Source: Evernia prunastri (lineage: Eukaryota > Ascomycota > Lecanoromycetes > Lecanorales > Parmeliaceae). From it: DNA of 64,000 nucleotides. A program made the translations under genes and the position numbers. A model generated the notes under the pieces. It saw only the letters and a list, made by a program, of their open reading frames with translations. It ran no database searches and had not been told where the DNA came from. Shown one piece after another: positions 57,162-64,000 of this stretch. Location of the stretch: contig NKYR01000061.1 of NCBI GenBank assembly GCA_003184365.1, positions 1-64,000 on the forward strand, in the 5' to 3' direction. Within the stretch, counting starts at the first letter, position 1. Every line of letters starts with the position of its first letter.

Positions 57162-57370
57162 TGTGATAATTGACACAGGTGAGAAATAGGCATATATACT
57201 AACTATATATGTAAGGTGATTAAGTACATATTGCGCGAAGAAGAAGAATCACGAAGTAGGAAGGGAAACCTATGAAGTCTTCTTCGCGCCAAGATCTCAT
57301 TTCCCAATTAGGGCAAGCCTCGGAGGCTTTCAAGCTCCGGGGCTTACTGGGCTAAGCTAGAACTATGACA
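57162..57370 (-). mobile_element. LTR of a Ty3/Gypsy chromovirus, 209 bp
   Basis: On the minus strand the block begins TGTCATAG and ends TATCACA, giving TG...CA ends with a short imperfect inverted terminus. Immediately upstream lies a purine tract (GAGGGGGAGGTAG, minus strand), and before it the end of a pol frame, so this is a 3' LTR. The partner LTR is missing. Confidence 0.75.
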
Positions 57371-57475
57371 CTACCTCCCCCTCACAGAAAACGAGCTCCT
57401 GCGAGGTAAGGATCAAGGCGGGGTGCGACAGGCAACTGGGCGACGGGGACGACGGGGACTGGGACGATGACGTGG

Positions 57476-57577
57476 CTAATCGGGGTATCGGGCATAGAAC
57501 TGGGCCAGCATCTTATCCAGATGCTCCACATACTCGGGGGGCTCCCATGTAGGATCAGGGTACCCAGTCCAATCGAC
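57476..57577 (-). pseudogene. C-terminal chromodomain of a chromovirus integrase (fragment)
   Basis: The minus strand reads VDWTGYPDPTWEPPEYVEHL then DKMLAQFYARYPD and a TAG stop. This is the second half of a chromodomain: the W-x-G-Y-P and TWEP motifs are diagnostic of the integrase tail of chromoviral Gypsy elements, where it targets integration to heterochromatin. The fragment is cut by the N at 57578. Confidence 0.8.
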
Positions 57578-57578
57578 N
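57578..57578. other. Assembly gap (single N)
   Basis: Joins the chromovirus fragment to an inverted LINE 3' end. The LINE side is a repeat, so true adjacency is uncertain. Confidence 0.7.
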
Positions 57579-57953
57579 TGGTTAAACAGCTTCGAGTTGG
57601 CCAGCGAACAACTCCAACGGTCAAGACTACCCCTCGGGGTAGAGGAGACCATTAAGCCCAAAAAGGGCGCACGAAGAAGCGATCGTACCCGCCTCTAGAG
57701 GCGGGGGCGATCAGAGATACAAAAGTCAGAGAATAGAAGAGTCGGCGCAAAGAAGTAGAGAGATGTGCGGTGGTGTAATAGGGCTCCTAAGGAGCACAGC
57801 AGAAGGGAGAGCGTACTGTTTAGTTGAAGTTTTTGTCCAGAGGTTCGCCCTCAGGTTTCTTCAACGCCCAGCCGTAAAGCTGGTTCAGCGTTAATGTTAC
57901 CCTCATTAGCTTACATCAAGTAGCTAGCATAGGCGTATAAAACAATCAATCAA
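57579..57953 (+). mobile_element. Second copy of the LINE 3' end, inverted
   Basis: Exact reverse complement, as far as read, of 56295-56669 (both 375 bp). It encodes the same tail (SFELASEQLQRSRLPLGVEE) on the plus strand and is cut on the left by the gap. Confidence 0.8.
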
Positions 57954-58511
57954 GTCGAAAGTATATATAAATATCGTCGATTTTAATCGATAAGTGTGTT
58001 TTCTCGTAATAAAGATAATAATAATAGTATACGTCTCGCGAATATCGAAGATATATAAATCTTCGATAAATTTGATTGAAACGAAGTAATTTCTTTAGAT
58101 AAAATATAAGTTAAGCTTACGCTAGATTTACGTCGATTACGATCGTAATTATTAATGAGATTTATAATATTATAAAAATTTGTAGAATCTTACGAAAGAT
58201 TTAAATTTTAAATTCGTCGAGCTATTTTTTATTAATTTTTAATATCTAAAATGTTGAACGGGCATGTGGTGACTGTCCTTCATTACTACTAGCCATATGA
58301 GAGTGCAGTGCGGACGCTAGTCCCAATCCGTCTACGCCTCGGTTGCACACGAGGAGGTTAGGCCTCGTCCTACCGCTCTTTTCAACAGTAATCGCATTAA
58401 GTATTAATTAAATAAAGTAAAATTTTAATATTTTCGCGACGTCTTGAATTTTCAATAATACGAGATTTTGAGCTCAGACGTCTCTCAACTCGAGCTCGAA
58501 AATAATTCGTT
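57954..58511. other. AT-rich, RIP-like block with a GC-normal island
   Basis: Stop-filled, TA-rich DNA like that at 56851-57161. An island of ordinary composition at about 58255-58390 interrupts it; it encodes nothing recognisable and may be an unmutated transposon fragment. Confidence 0.5.
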
Positions 58512-59126
58512 TTATATTCGATTGAGTAGGATCTTAATCCGAAAGGAATAGCTTCGATGTAGGAGAAGCGTCTGAGAACTGAGGCAACTCAGACGTGTCC
58601 CACCCTCCTGACGGCTAAATATCGGATTGTACTCAAAGAGGTAAGGGAGGGTGGAATTAGACACGTCTGAGAACTGAGGCAATTCCTTCAGCCATGCCGT
58701 CTTATGCATACAACAACAGCACATCTGCAATTTTTTGAAACGACCACCTTGTATTTCAATGATATAGCTTGTGTCTGACAGTCCTTTCAGACTGTCCAGC
58801 AATGCTTCAGTCCCACAACACCCCCCCGCTCGCCATCTTTTCCTAGCTCCAAAACAATCTAAGAGAAGCCAAACATCAAAGGCCGACATGAAAGGAACGT
58901 CTTCCTCCAGAAAGCCTGGTGCAGCCAAATGAGTATTTAACAGCGTGCTGAAAGATGCTCTATCATGCTGAACAAAGCTGATATGTCGAAGACCTACAGC
59001 ATTGAGCAGGAGTAAGCTGCCGAACATGTGTGGTATTTGTAGAGATGAGGACCTCAAAGGGAGTGTATTGAAGAGTGATAGGCCAGCAAAACGTTCAAGG
59101 ACGGGATCCAGGGCATTGATGGACAA
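58512..59126 (-). CDS. Hypothetical open frame, Leu/Ser-rich
   Basis: A 204-codon minus-strand frame starting MSINALDPVLERFAGLSLF. Leucine-rich spacing (PLRSSSLQIPHMFGSLLLLN) recalls the C-terminal part of fungal F-box or leucine-rich proteins, but no motif is decisive. Its last third runs through a hairpin repeat and then AT-rich DNA, so the real 3' end may lie earlier, behind an intron. An upstream exon could exist. No function is proposed. Confidence 0.3.
   Translation of the reverse strand: MSINALDPVLERFAGLSLFNTLPLRSSSLQIPHMFGSLLLLNAVGLRHISFVQHDRASFSTLLNTHLAAPGFLEEDVPFMSAFDVWLLLDCFGARKRWRAGGCCGTEALLDSLKGLSDTSYIIEIQGGRFKKLQMCCCCMHKTAWLKELPQFSDVSNSTLPYLFEYNPIFSRQEGGTRLSCLSSQTLLLHRSYSFRIKILLNRI
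58569..58682. repeat. Hairpin-forming inverted repeat inside a direct repeat
   Basis: CGTCTGAGAACTGAGGCAA occurs at 58569-58587 and 58664-58682. Between the copies, CAGACGTGTC and CCACCCTCC (58590-58608) are complementary to GGAGGGTGG (58646-58654) and GACACGTCTG (58660-58669). This gives a 19-bp stem with a 5-base bulge. It overlaps the 3' part of the weak frame at 58512-59126. Confidence 0.7.
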
Positions 59127-59387
59127 CTAGGCGAATTTGTGTCTATGATCCCTGAGCACAACTCCGTATACCAATGTGTTAACGGTATCAATCTCCAATC
59201 CTAAAAGGCGTGTTGTAACTTACAGCAAAAGCTTGGATATTCTCACAGTCCTGGCTTTTCTCTCACAACACTAGACCAAACAACACATGAAGTTCACGCA
59301 ACCTCGAAATCTTTCACGCCCCCTTTTGGGCTTTAAATTGAGGTTTGGAAACTCATATCCTCCAGCACCAACTTCAGGCATCACTGA

Positions 59388-60062
59388 ATGTCTTCCTTTC
59401 CGTTCCTCAAACTCCCTCCGGAGCTTCGCCAGACAATCTACCGTCATGTCCTTGTTCGAGAAGAACAGCCCATCCGTCCGATCACTTGGGGAGGCCCAGA
59501 CCGTCCCTCGAAGTTTACAGCAATCCTAGCGACAAGCCGGGCGATCTACCTCGAAGCCCTGCCGACTCTGCACTCTGGCAACCAGTTTGCGATCGGGATG
59601 TTATATGAGGATTTCCGATGGTTGGAAAACCTAGGTTTGCGGGGTCGCAACGAACTCCGCAATGTACTGCTCTGGACATGCGGGAATCCCAGTTTGGAGC
59701 ATGCGTCGCGCTTTTTCATCCTGCTCTCCCAGTGCGCCAATCTCGCACTCACCATCGAAGGCACAATCTTCGAGATCCATGAGCTACGTAAGTGTCACCA
59801 ATCCAGGCACCTGCACGGGTTCGGTCATGTTAGCGTGGTGCAAACAGAGCCCGCCGCTCCAAACGATGCTTGTTTTCACCGCTTTTGTGGGTCACATGTA
59901 GAGTTCAAGCAAGCGAAAAAAACGTTGGGGTTTTTGGCGAAACAGCTCGGTTCGCCTTGTCGGAAGAGTTGCAGGGTACATCGTGGGGAGAGCTCTATAC
60001 GACCGAGGGCTAGTGTTCACGTGGAGGGTGGAAGGAATTGCTTTCATTGCTGTTCGATTTGA
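59388..60062 (+). CDS. 2EXR/F-box-like fungal protein, C-terminus uncertain
   Basis: The frame opens MSSFPFLKLPPELRQTIYRH, the typical start of fungal 2EXR-type proteins. It continues with a family-like ATSRAIYLEALPTLHSGNQF, in which the YxEALPxLxxxN pattern is characteristic. The reading is convincing to about residue 133 (EGTIFEIHEL). There a strong donor GTAAGT at 59788 suggests an intron. Acceptors near 59840 give two possible continuations, so the last 90 codons should not be trusted. It is one of several F-box-like genes in the window. No biochemical role is known. Confidence 0.5.
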   Translation: MSSFPFLKLPPELRQTIYRHVLVREEQPIRPITWGGPDRPSKFTAILATSRAIYLEALPTLHSGNQFAIGMLYEDFRWLENLGLRGRNELRNVLLWTCGNPSLEHASRFFILLSQCANLALTIEGTIFEIHELRKCHQSRHLHGFGHVSVVQTEPAAPNDACFHRFCGSHVEFKQAKKTLGFLAKQLGSPCRKSCRVHRGESSIRPRASVHVEGGRNCFHCCSI

Positions 60063-61708
60063 AACGTGGACCTTGAAGAACAGGCTTTGGGTCAGCCCTA
60101 GGGTCAAGGCTGGTCGGACTATCTTAGTCGTCTCAAGACACTCTATGGTCGTCATGAATATTCATATTCTCATGAGGTTCATCTTTTTGCATCTGTGATA
60201 CCTTTTTCATTCGTACGAAGTCAAAGCGGATGCATGACAACGGCCAGAACGTTGATCAAAGGCCGTATTTGGGCCAACGATTGGTACACGTGTCGGCAAA
60301 AAGTGCATATGGTTGAGACTCAGTGAGAGCGACCTGTGCAGATACGATGGATCATCGCACCTTCTCCAACGAATGCCAGACTAGAGTTCTATCTGGTAGC
60401 TGGGCGGTCATGAACTGATAGGACCAGTGAGAGGTACATAGCGCTCAATTATATGGGTAGGTTCTGCCAAGGGGCAGTCTGAACAAGCTCGGATAGCCTA
60501 AACAAGTATTGGTCCTTTCGTGTCTGGTCAGAGGTGGCTTTGTTTCTAGTGAATTTCCAGTAGCGTTGCAAAACATCTGGTCTCGAAATATCCTACACAC
60601 CGTGATAGATCACAATTCGATGAGATGAAAGACCACAGCGGCGAAGACGCTGAGGGTATGATTCCTCTAAAACCTAGTGAAAGATCAGTACAGTTCTATA
60701 TCCGCAGTAAACGGAGTGTTCTAACATCTTCACTGTTGCTATTCTGTCAGTCTCATTTGACATAGGCCGAGTCACTGTTGCAATCATTTAACATCTCAAC
60801 ATTCACGGTGGCATGCTCCAAATCACACCACTGCAGCTATCCTTCCTTCTCCGAGATTGACCTTGCCCTCACTATATTCAATCTTTAAAAGGTCCTTAAA
60901 GCTCGTTCATTTCTGTCGCCTGCCTGATCTCACATGCTAAACGTTCAAAGTATGGCTACTATGGAATCGAACCACTAGGCAACTCCTTGGACCTCAGCAC
61001 AGGCGGAAAGGCGCAGTGTTCTCGTCACTTACCAAAAGTGTAAGACCTGCAGTCTGCTCGACATGAGATAGAAAAGCCATCATCATGGCTTTAAGACATC
61101 AAAGGATATTCGCTATTCTCTCAGGGAGATTTGTTAAGGCCGCAGGTATTTAAACGGTCGCGACGAACACAAGAATGCTGTGAGCGCGTGTCTGGAATAG
61201 AGAGTCAGGACATTGTTGTCACCGACACACATGGTATCAGCGGCGAGAGGCTCTTAAAAGTGAGCAAAGTCGACTCACGCAGGTACATCGTATTACCACG
61301 GTGCAGTATATCTTGTTCTGGAGAAGCATTAAAAGTCACCGACAGCTTTGATAGAGCACTGTTGAAGCCGGGTAAGACATCATGCAAGGTCGTGCATAGT
61401 TGGTACCGCCCTGCATAATTCGCTCCAGTGGGACTGGGGGTTAGTCGGTCGCGTGGCATAGTGTTACATGGTAATATCGCTTAGCAAGCGATATTGCAGG
61501 TCCATTGCAGGCATTTCATAGAGACGCGATGTCCAGAAGAGCCCTATTTATATGCGCTGCCCACCAGTGTTGGGCTCCTCATTCGATTCTATCTCTTTCA
61601 GAGCCATAGCATTCTTTCCCCGCCCGCCCACACCTGTATATAGCTTCATTTTTACTCGGGGTTTAGCTGAACAAGCATTGGGAGTTTTCCTAGCACTGGG
61701 GGGTCTAC

Positions 61709-61936
61709 ATATGCCTCTTCAGGTACAACATAGCTAGCCCCGGTGTTGGGACCCCGCAACACATTTGCACACGATTCCAGCTGTTTTTGGTGTCTCTACA
61801 TGATAGGCGAAGACTAATTTNATATGCCTCTTCAGGTACAACATAGCTAGCCCCGGTGTTGGGACCCCGCAACACATTTGCACACGATTCCAGCTGTTTT
61901 TGGTGTCTCTACATGATGATAGGCGAAGACTAATAG
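61709..61936. repeat. 112-bp duplication flanking a single N (probable assembly artefact)
   Basis: The sequence from ATATGCCTCTTCAGG to GGCGAAGACTAAT occurs at 61709-61820 and again from 61822, differing only by a GAT insertion (GATGATAGG versus GATAGG) and the last bases. Two overlapping contig ends joined without merging explain this better than a biological tandem repeat. Confidence 0.75.
61821..61821. other. Assembly gap (single N)
   Basis: Lies exactly between the two copies of the 112-bp duplication. Confidence 0.8.
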
Positions 61937-62022
61937 CCGCCCCCACTCGACTTCCTCTCTCCTCGTGGCAGAATCTCGAACATACTACACTTCAGTCTCT
62001 GTGACCTCAAATTGTCGATACT

Positions 62023-63195
62023 ATGGCCCACAAATTCGTGAGAGGCTTCAAAGAAACTTACGAGTTAAGCCATTTCCTCTGCATGCCAATTGCGACAGCA
62101 GAGTCAAGGCCTCAATTAGAAAAGAGTCTTCATCAGTTTAGAACCGACCCTTCTACTTCGAAAGTGCCATCCGGTGCTCATCGTCCCCTGCAAACTGTAG
62201 AAATTGTATGGTGTGATATGACTTAATTATTTTTACTGCTTTTCTGGAGAAGGATATCCTTCTCCTTATATGGCCAATATGTCTATGTTGCCACCAAATG
62301 TACTCCGAAATTTCTACCTGACACGCTGTCCTCACAGTACAATTATCTATGGTGGCGATAATCACACCACCGCCAAGGCTTGGGAGGCGTTGCCACCACA
62401 TTGCCAAGTGTGAGAAATATGGATAATGTGGAAGGAATACCATGGTCCATTTCGCCATGGCCCTCAATATGGCTCATGGCTCAAATGGCCTCAAATCCAA
62501 CACAAACCCTTCATTTGCCGATAAGAGCATTGAGTCTACACACACCAGGCCAGATAGAAGCAGCCTGCCGTCATTTACGAAGCCTCGACATTGACAGTCT
62601 ACTCCGACACACGTCAAGGACAACTCCAGAGACTACAGATGACGTACGCGGAACGCCACAAGAGAGGGCCGCAGTCCACCACCAAAGCTCTTCACTTCCC
62701 TTTTCCAAGAATTCAAGGTCACCTTCGCTAACTGTCACGCTGTCTGGTGTCTTCGGCGAACATTTGCGAGCCCGAGGACCCTTTCCAGATCGGGGATCCT
62801 TGAATTATCGTCTTTACACGAAGTATGCTGACTACACGTCTCGTATCGTGCCCTTTGTCAATGAGATAAAGTGCTCCTTTGATGCTGCAGGCTTTCACAT
62901 ACCTACATACCGGGACCAGAGTTATAAATCTCTTGTAATTCTCCTAAGTACAAAGCACGCATGGAGCAGGTCGAAAAAGCTGGTTGAACATCATGAATTA
63001 CCCCACAGACTTAGACAGACGGAACCACCATTATTTGAGACCAAGGAAATCATCGAGAAGTTTGAGAACTTCGTGTTCGCAAAGGATTTGAAGCTTGAGA
63101 AACTCTGCCTCTGCGAGATGGGTCTCGTACAGATGATCAAGAAAATAGGCACAGAGGCTCAACTGCGAGAAGTCTGCAGCGTGGATTTGCCTTGA
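62023..63195 (+). pseudogene. AKAP7/2'-5' RNA-ligase-like phosphodiesterase gene split by a solo LTR
   Basis: The first part reads LSHFLCMPIATAESRPQLEK and HRPLQT, the start of the AKAP7-type 2H phosphodiesterase domain. The frame is then interrupted by a 307-bp insertion (62196-62502). The domain resumes as LHLPIRALSLHTPGQIEAAC, and later LTVTLSGVFGEHL and LKLEKLCLCEMGLV, ending at 63195. Excising the insertion with one copy of its CAAAC duplication puts the two parts in one frame. The two H-x-T/S catalytic motifs of the family appear altered (H-L-P in place of H-x-T, and VILLST where HATxxNT is expected). The gene may therefore have lost catalysis before or after the insertion. Confidence 0.75.
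62196..62502. mobile_element. Solo LTR-like insertion, 307 bp, with 5-bp target duplication
   Basis: Begins TGTAGAAATTG and ends ATCCAACA (TG...CA ends). It is flanked by the direct duplication CAAAC at 62191-62195 and 62503-62507. It contains the perfect palindrome GGAGAAGGATATCCTTCTCC at 62246-62265. It is unrelated in sequence to the LTR at 2023-2184. Confidence 0.75.
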
Positions 63196-63338
63196 CTTCA
63201 CCATGTGTTTGCGGGTCTAGCCTCCTGTCCGTCTCTGACGTGCTGGGGCCACTGTGCGAAGAAGAGATTACTAGTTGACGGTAATGAGTAATCAGCTTCG
63301 GAGCAAAACCGGCCTGGTTTCCATTATATTGGGATTTC

Positions 63339-63490
63339 TGTCAAGATTTCAGGTATGTAGCAAGAATGATGTGTAGATTGCTTGAATTATTCTACCTCAG
63401 AATCTCCTGGGGGATGTCTTTGACCCCATAGAAATTTGGTGATATAGCCGACATGCGCAAAGGTCATAGCTGAGAACCCAAATTTTGACA
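63339..63490 (-). mobile_element. 3' LTR of a minus-strand retroelement, 152 bp
   Basis: Related to 2023-2184 along its length. On the minus strand it begins TGTCAAAATTTGGG and ends TCTTGACA. Directly upstream on that strand is the purine-rich CAGGGGAG (63491-63498), a plausible polypurine tract. A gag-like zinc-knuckle frame lies about 300 bp further upstream on the same strand. No 5-bp duplication is visible (ATTTC versus CTCCC), as expected if the partner LTR lies outside the window. Confidence 0.65.
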
Positions 63491-63570
63491 CTCCCCTGTG
63501 AACAGCGAGACCGTCTCCCCTGAATCCAAACTCCAGTACAAATGAAGCTATACAGAAATACTCTGGTGCG

Positions 63571-63797
63571 TCTCATCAAAACCGACAAGCCTTCCTGGCC
63601 GTCACCATGTGCCTTTCCTGGTGCCTCTCATCAAAACCGACAAGCCTTCCTGGCCGTCACCATGTGCCTTTCCTGGTGCCTCTCATCAAAACCGACAAGC
63701 CTTCCTGGCCGTCACCATGTGCCTTTCCTGGTGCCTCTCATCAAAACCGACAAGCCTTCCTGGCCGTCACCATGTGCCATGTGCCTTTCCTGGTGCC
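63571..63797. repeat. 55-bp tandem repeat, four copies
   Basis: Units start at 63571, 63626, 63681 and 63736 with TCTCATCAAAACCGACAAGC and are identical as read. After the fourth, a 7-bp CATGTGC duplication breaks the period. Since 55 is not a multiple of three, each unit shifts the reading frame. It lies between the LTR and the gag fragment. Confidence 0.9.
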
Positions 63798-63799
63798 TC

Positions 63800-64000
63800 T
63801 CACAAGTTGACGAATGCCTCCTTCTCATCTGGACCCTCACCTTGCTGCTGCAACTCTTCCCATTTCCGCTTTCGAGATCTCTTTTCAATGGTCCATCGTT
63901 CCTGTAACCATTCTGGGGCCAACTCCGGATGCAACCTCCAGCAAATTTCATCCTCATGAGGCTTCCCACAGCGACAACATTGCACGTTGCGACGCTGACC
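63800..64000 (-). pseudogene. Gag-like zinc-knuckle fragment, running off the window
   Basis: The minus strand reads QRRNVQCCRCGKPHEDEICW then LHPELAPEWLQERW, a basic/acidic tail and a stop at 63800. C-x2-C-x3-H-x4-C is a CCHC knuckle one residue shorter than the canonical form. The following LHPELAP is typical of fungal retroelement gag. The frame is open to the window edge. Being so close to the 3' LTR without pol suggests a deleted or non-autonomous element. Confidence 0.6.

Larger units (their letters stand above)
60063..62022. other. Intergenic, about 2 kb, with an assembly duplication
   Basis: No gene is recognised. The right part holds a duplicated 112-bp block around a single N, described separately. 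Confidence 0.45.

Noticed and set aside
60961..60985. tRNA T-loop-like GGTTCGATTCC on the minus strand
   Set aside because: No box A, no acceptor stem and a poor T stem; not a tRNA.
61709..61936. Biological tandem duplication
   Set aside because: The copies meet exactly at a single N; unmerged overlapping contigs are the simpler explanation.
63571..63797. CRISPR-like regular repeats
   Set aside because: The units are contiguous without spacers and the genome is fungal; it is a plain tandem repeat.

Overview
The window is filamentous ascomycete (Pezizomycotina-type) nuclear DNA. Genes are short and split by introns of about 48-155 bp with GTRHGT-like donors, CTAAC/CTGAC-type branch points and YAG acceptors. 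The gene families are typically fungal: F-box and 2EXR-like proteins, WSC domains, a GH12 glucanase, an SHS-family carboxylate transporter and a DUF7924-type protein. Some intervals are very AT-rich in the manner of RIP (repeat-induced point mutation). No rRNA, tRNA, CRISPR array or bacterial operon was seen. The species cannot be named from the sequence.

Layout. 1-2.2 kb: a terminal-inverted-repeat element and a solo LTR. 2.3-6 kb: an F-box gene and a quinone-oxidoreductase-like gene. 7.6-9.2 kb: a decayed YqcI/YcgG-family gene. 9.8-12.7 kb: a poorly assembled retroelement with the A1-body-B1-A2-B2 split direct repeats of Ngaro-type tyrosine-recombinase retrotransposons. 13-19.7 kb: a seven-exon gene for a secreted protein of about 2070 residues (beta-propeller, Ig-like region, seven WSC domains). 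22.7-25.9 kb: an MFS exporter and a DUF1989 protein. 26.8-27.8 kb: an apparently intact YqcI/YcgG homologue. 29.5-42.1 kb: a zinc-finger-like protein, a broken alpha/beta hydrolase, a 2EXR-like gene, a DUF7924-like gene and two related F-box genes, one frameshifted. 44.5-46.4 kb: a Mutator-like MITE and a dead thioredoxin-reductase-like gene. 47.5-55.7 kb: a GH12 glucanase and a possible small-molecule catabolic group (dehydrogenase, SHS transporter, amidohydrolase remnant, quinone oxidoreductase). 56.3-58.5 kb: nested LINE and chromovirus remnants in RIP-like DNA. 59.4 kb: a 2EXR-like gene. 62-63.2 kb: an AKAP7-like gene split by a solo LTR. 63.3-64 kb: an LTR, a 55-bp tandem repeat and a gag fragment.

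The recurring theme is decay. At least six recognisable genes are broken by a stop, a frameshift, a deletion or an insertion, next to six or more kinds of mobile element. This suggests an accessory, transposon-rich chromosome segment. The main caution is technical. There are seven N gaps, six of them one base long; at those in repeats the same sequence tends to occur on both sides or elsewhere nearby. Some repeats are therefore assembly products, and some single-base lesions could be sequencing errors. Exon boundaries were set by hand from splice motifs and reading phase; no transcript or database evidence was available.
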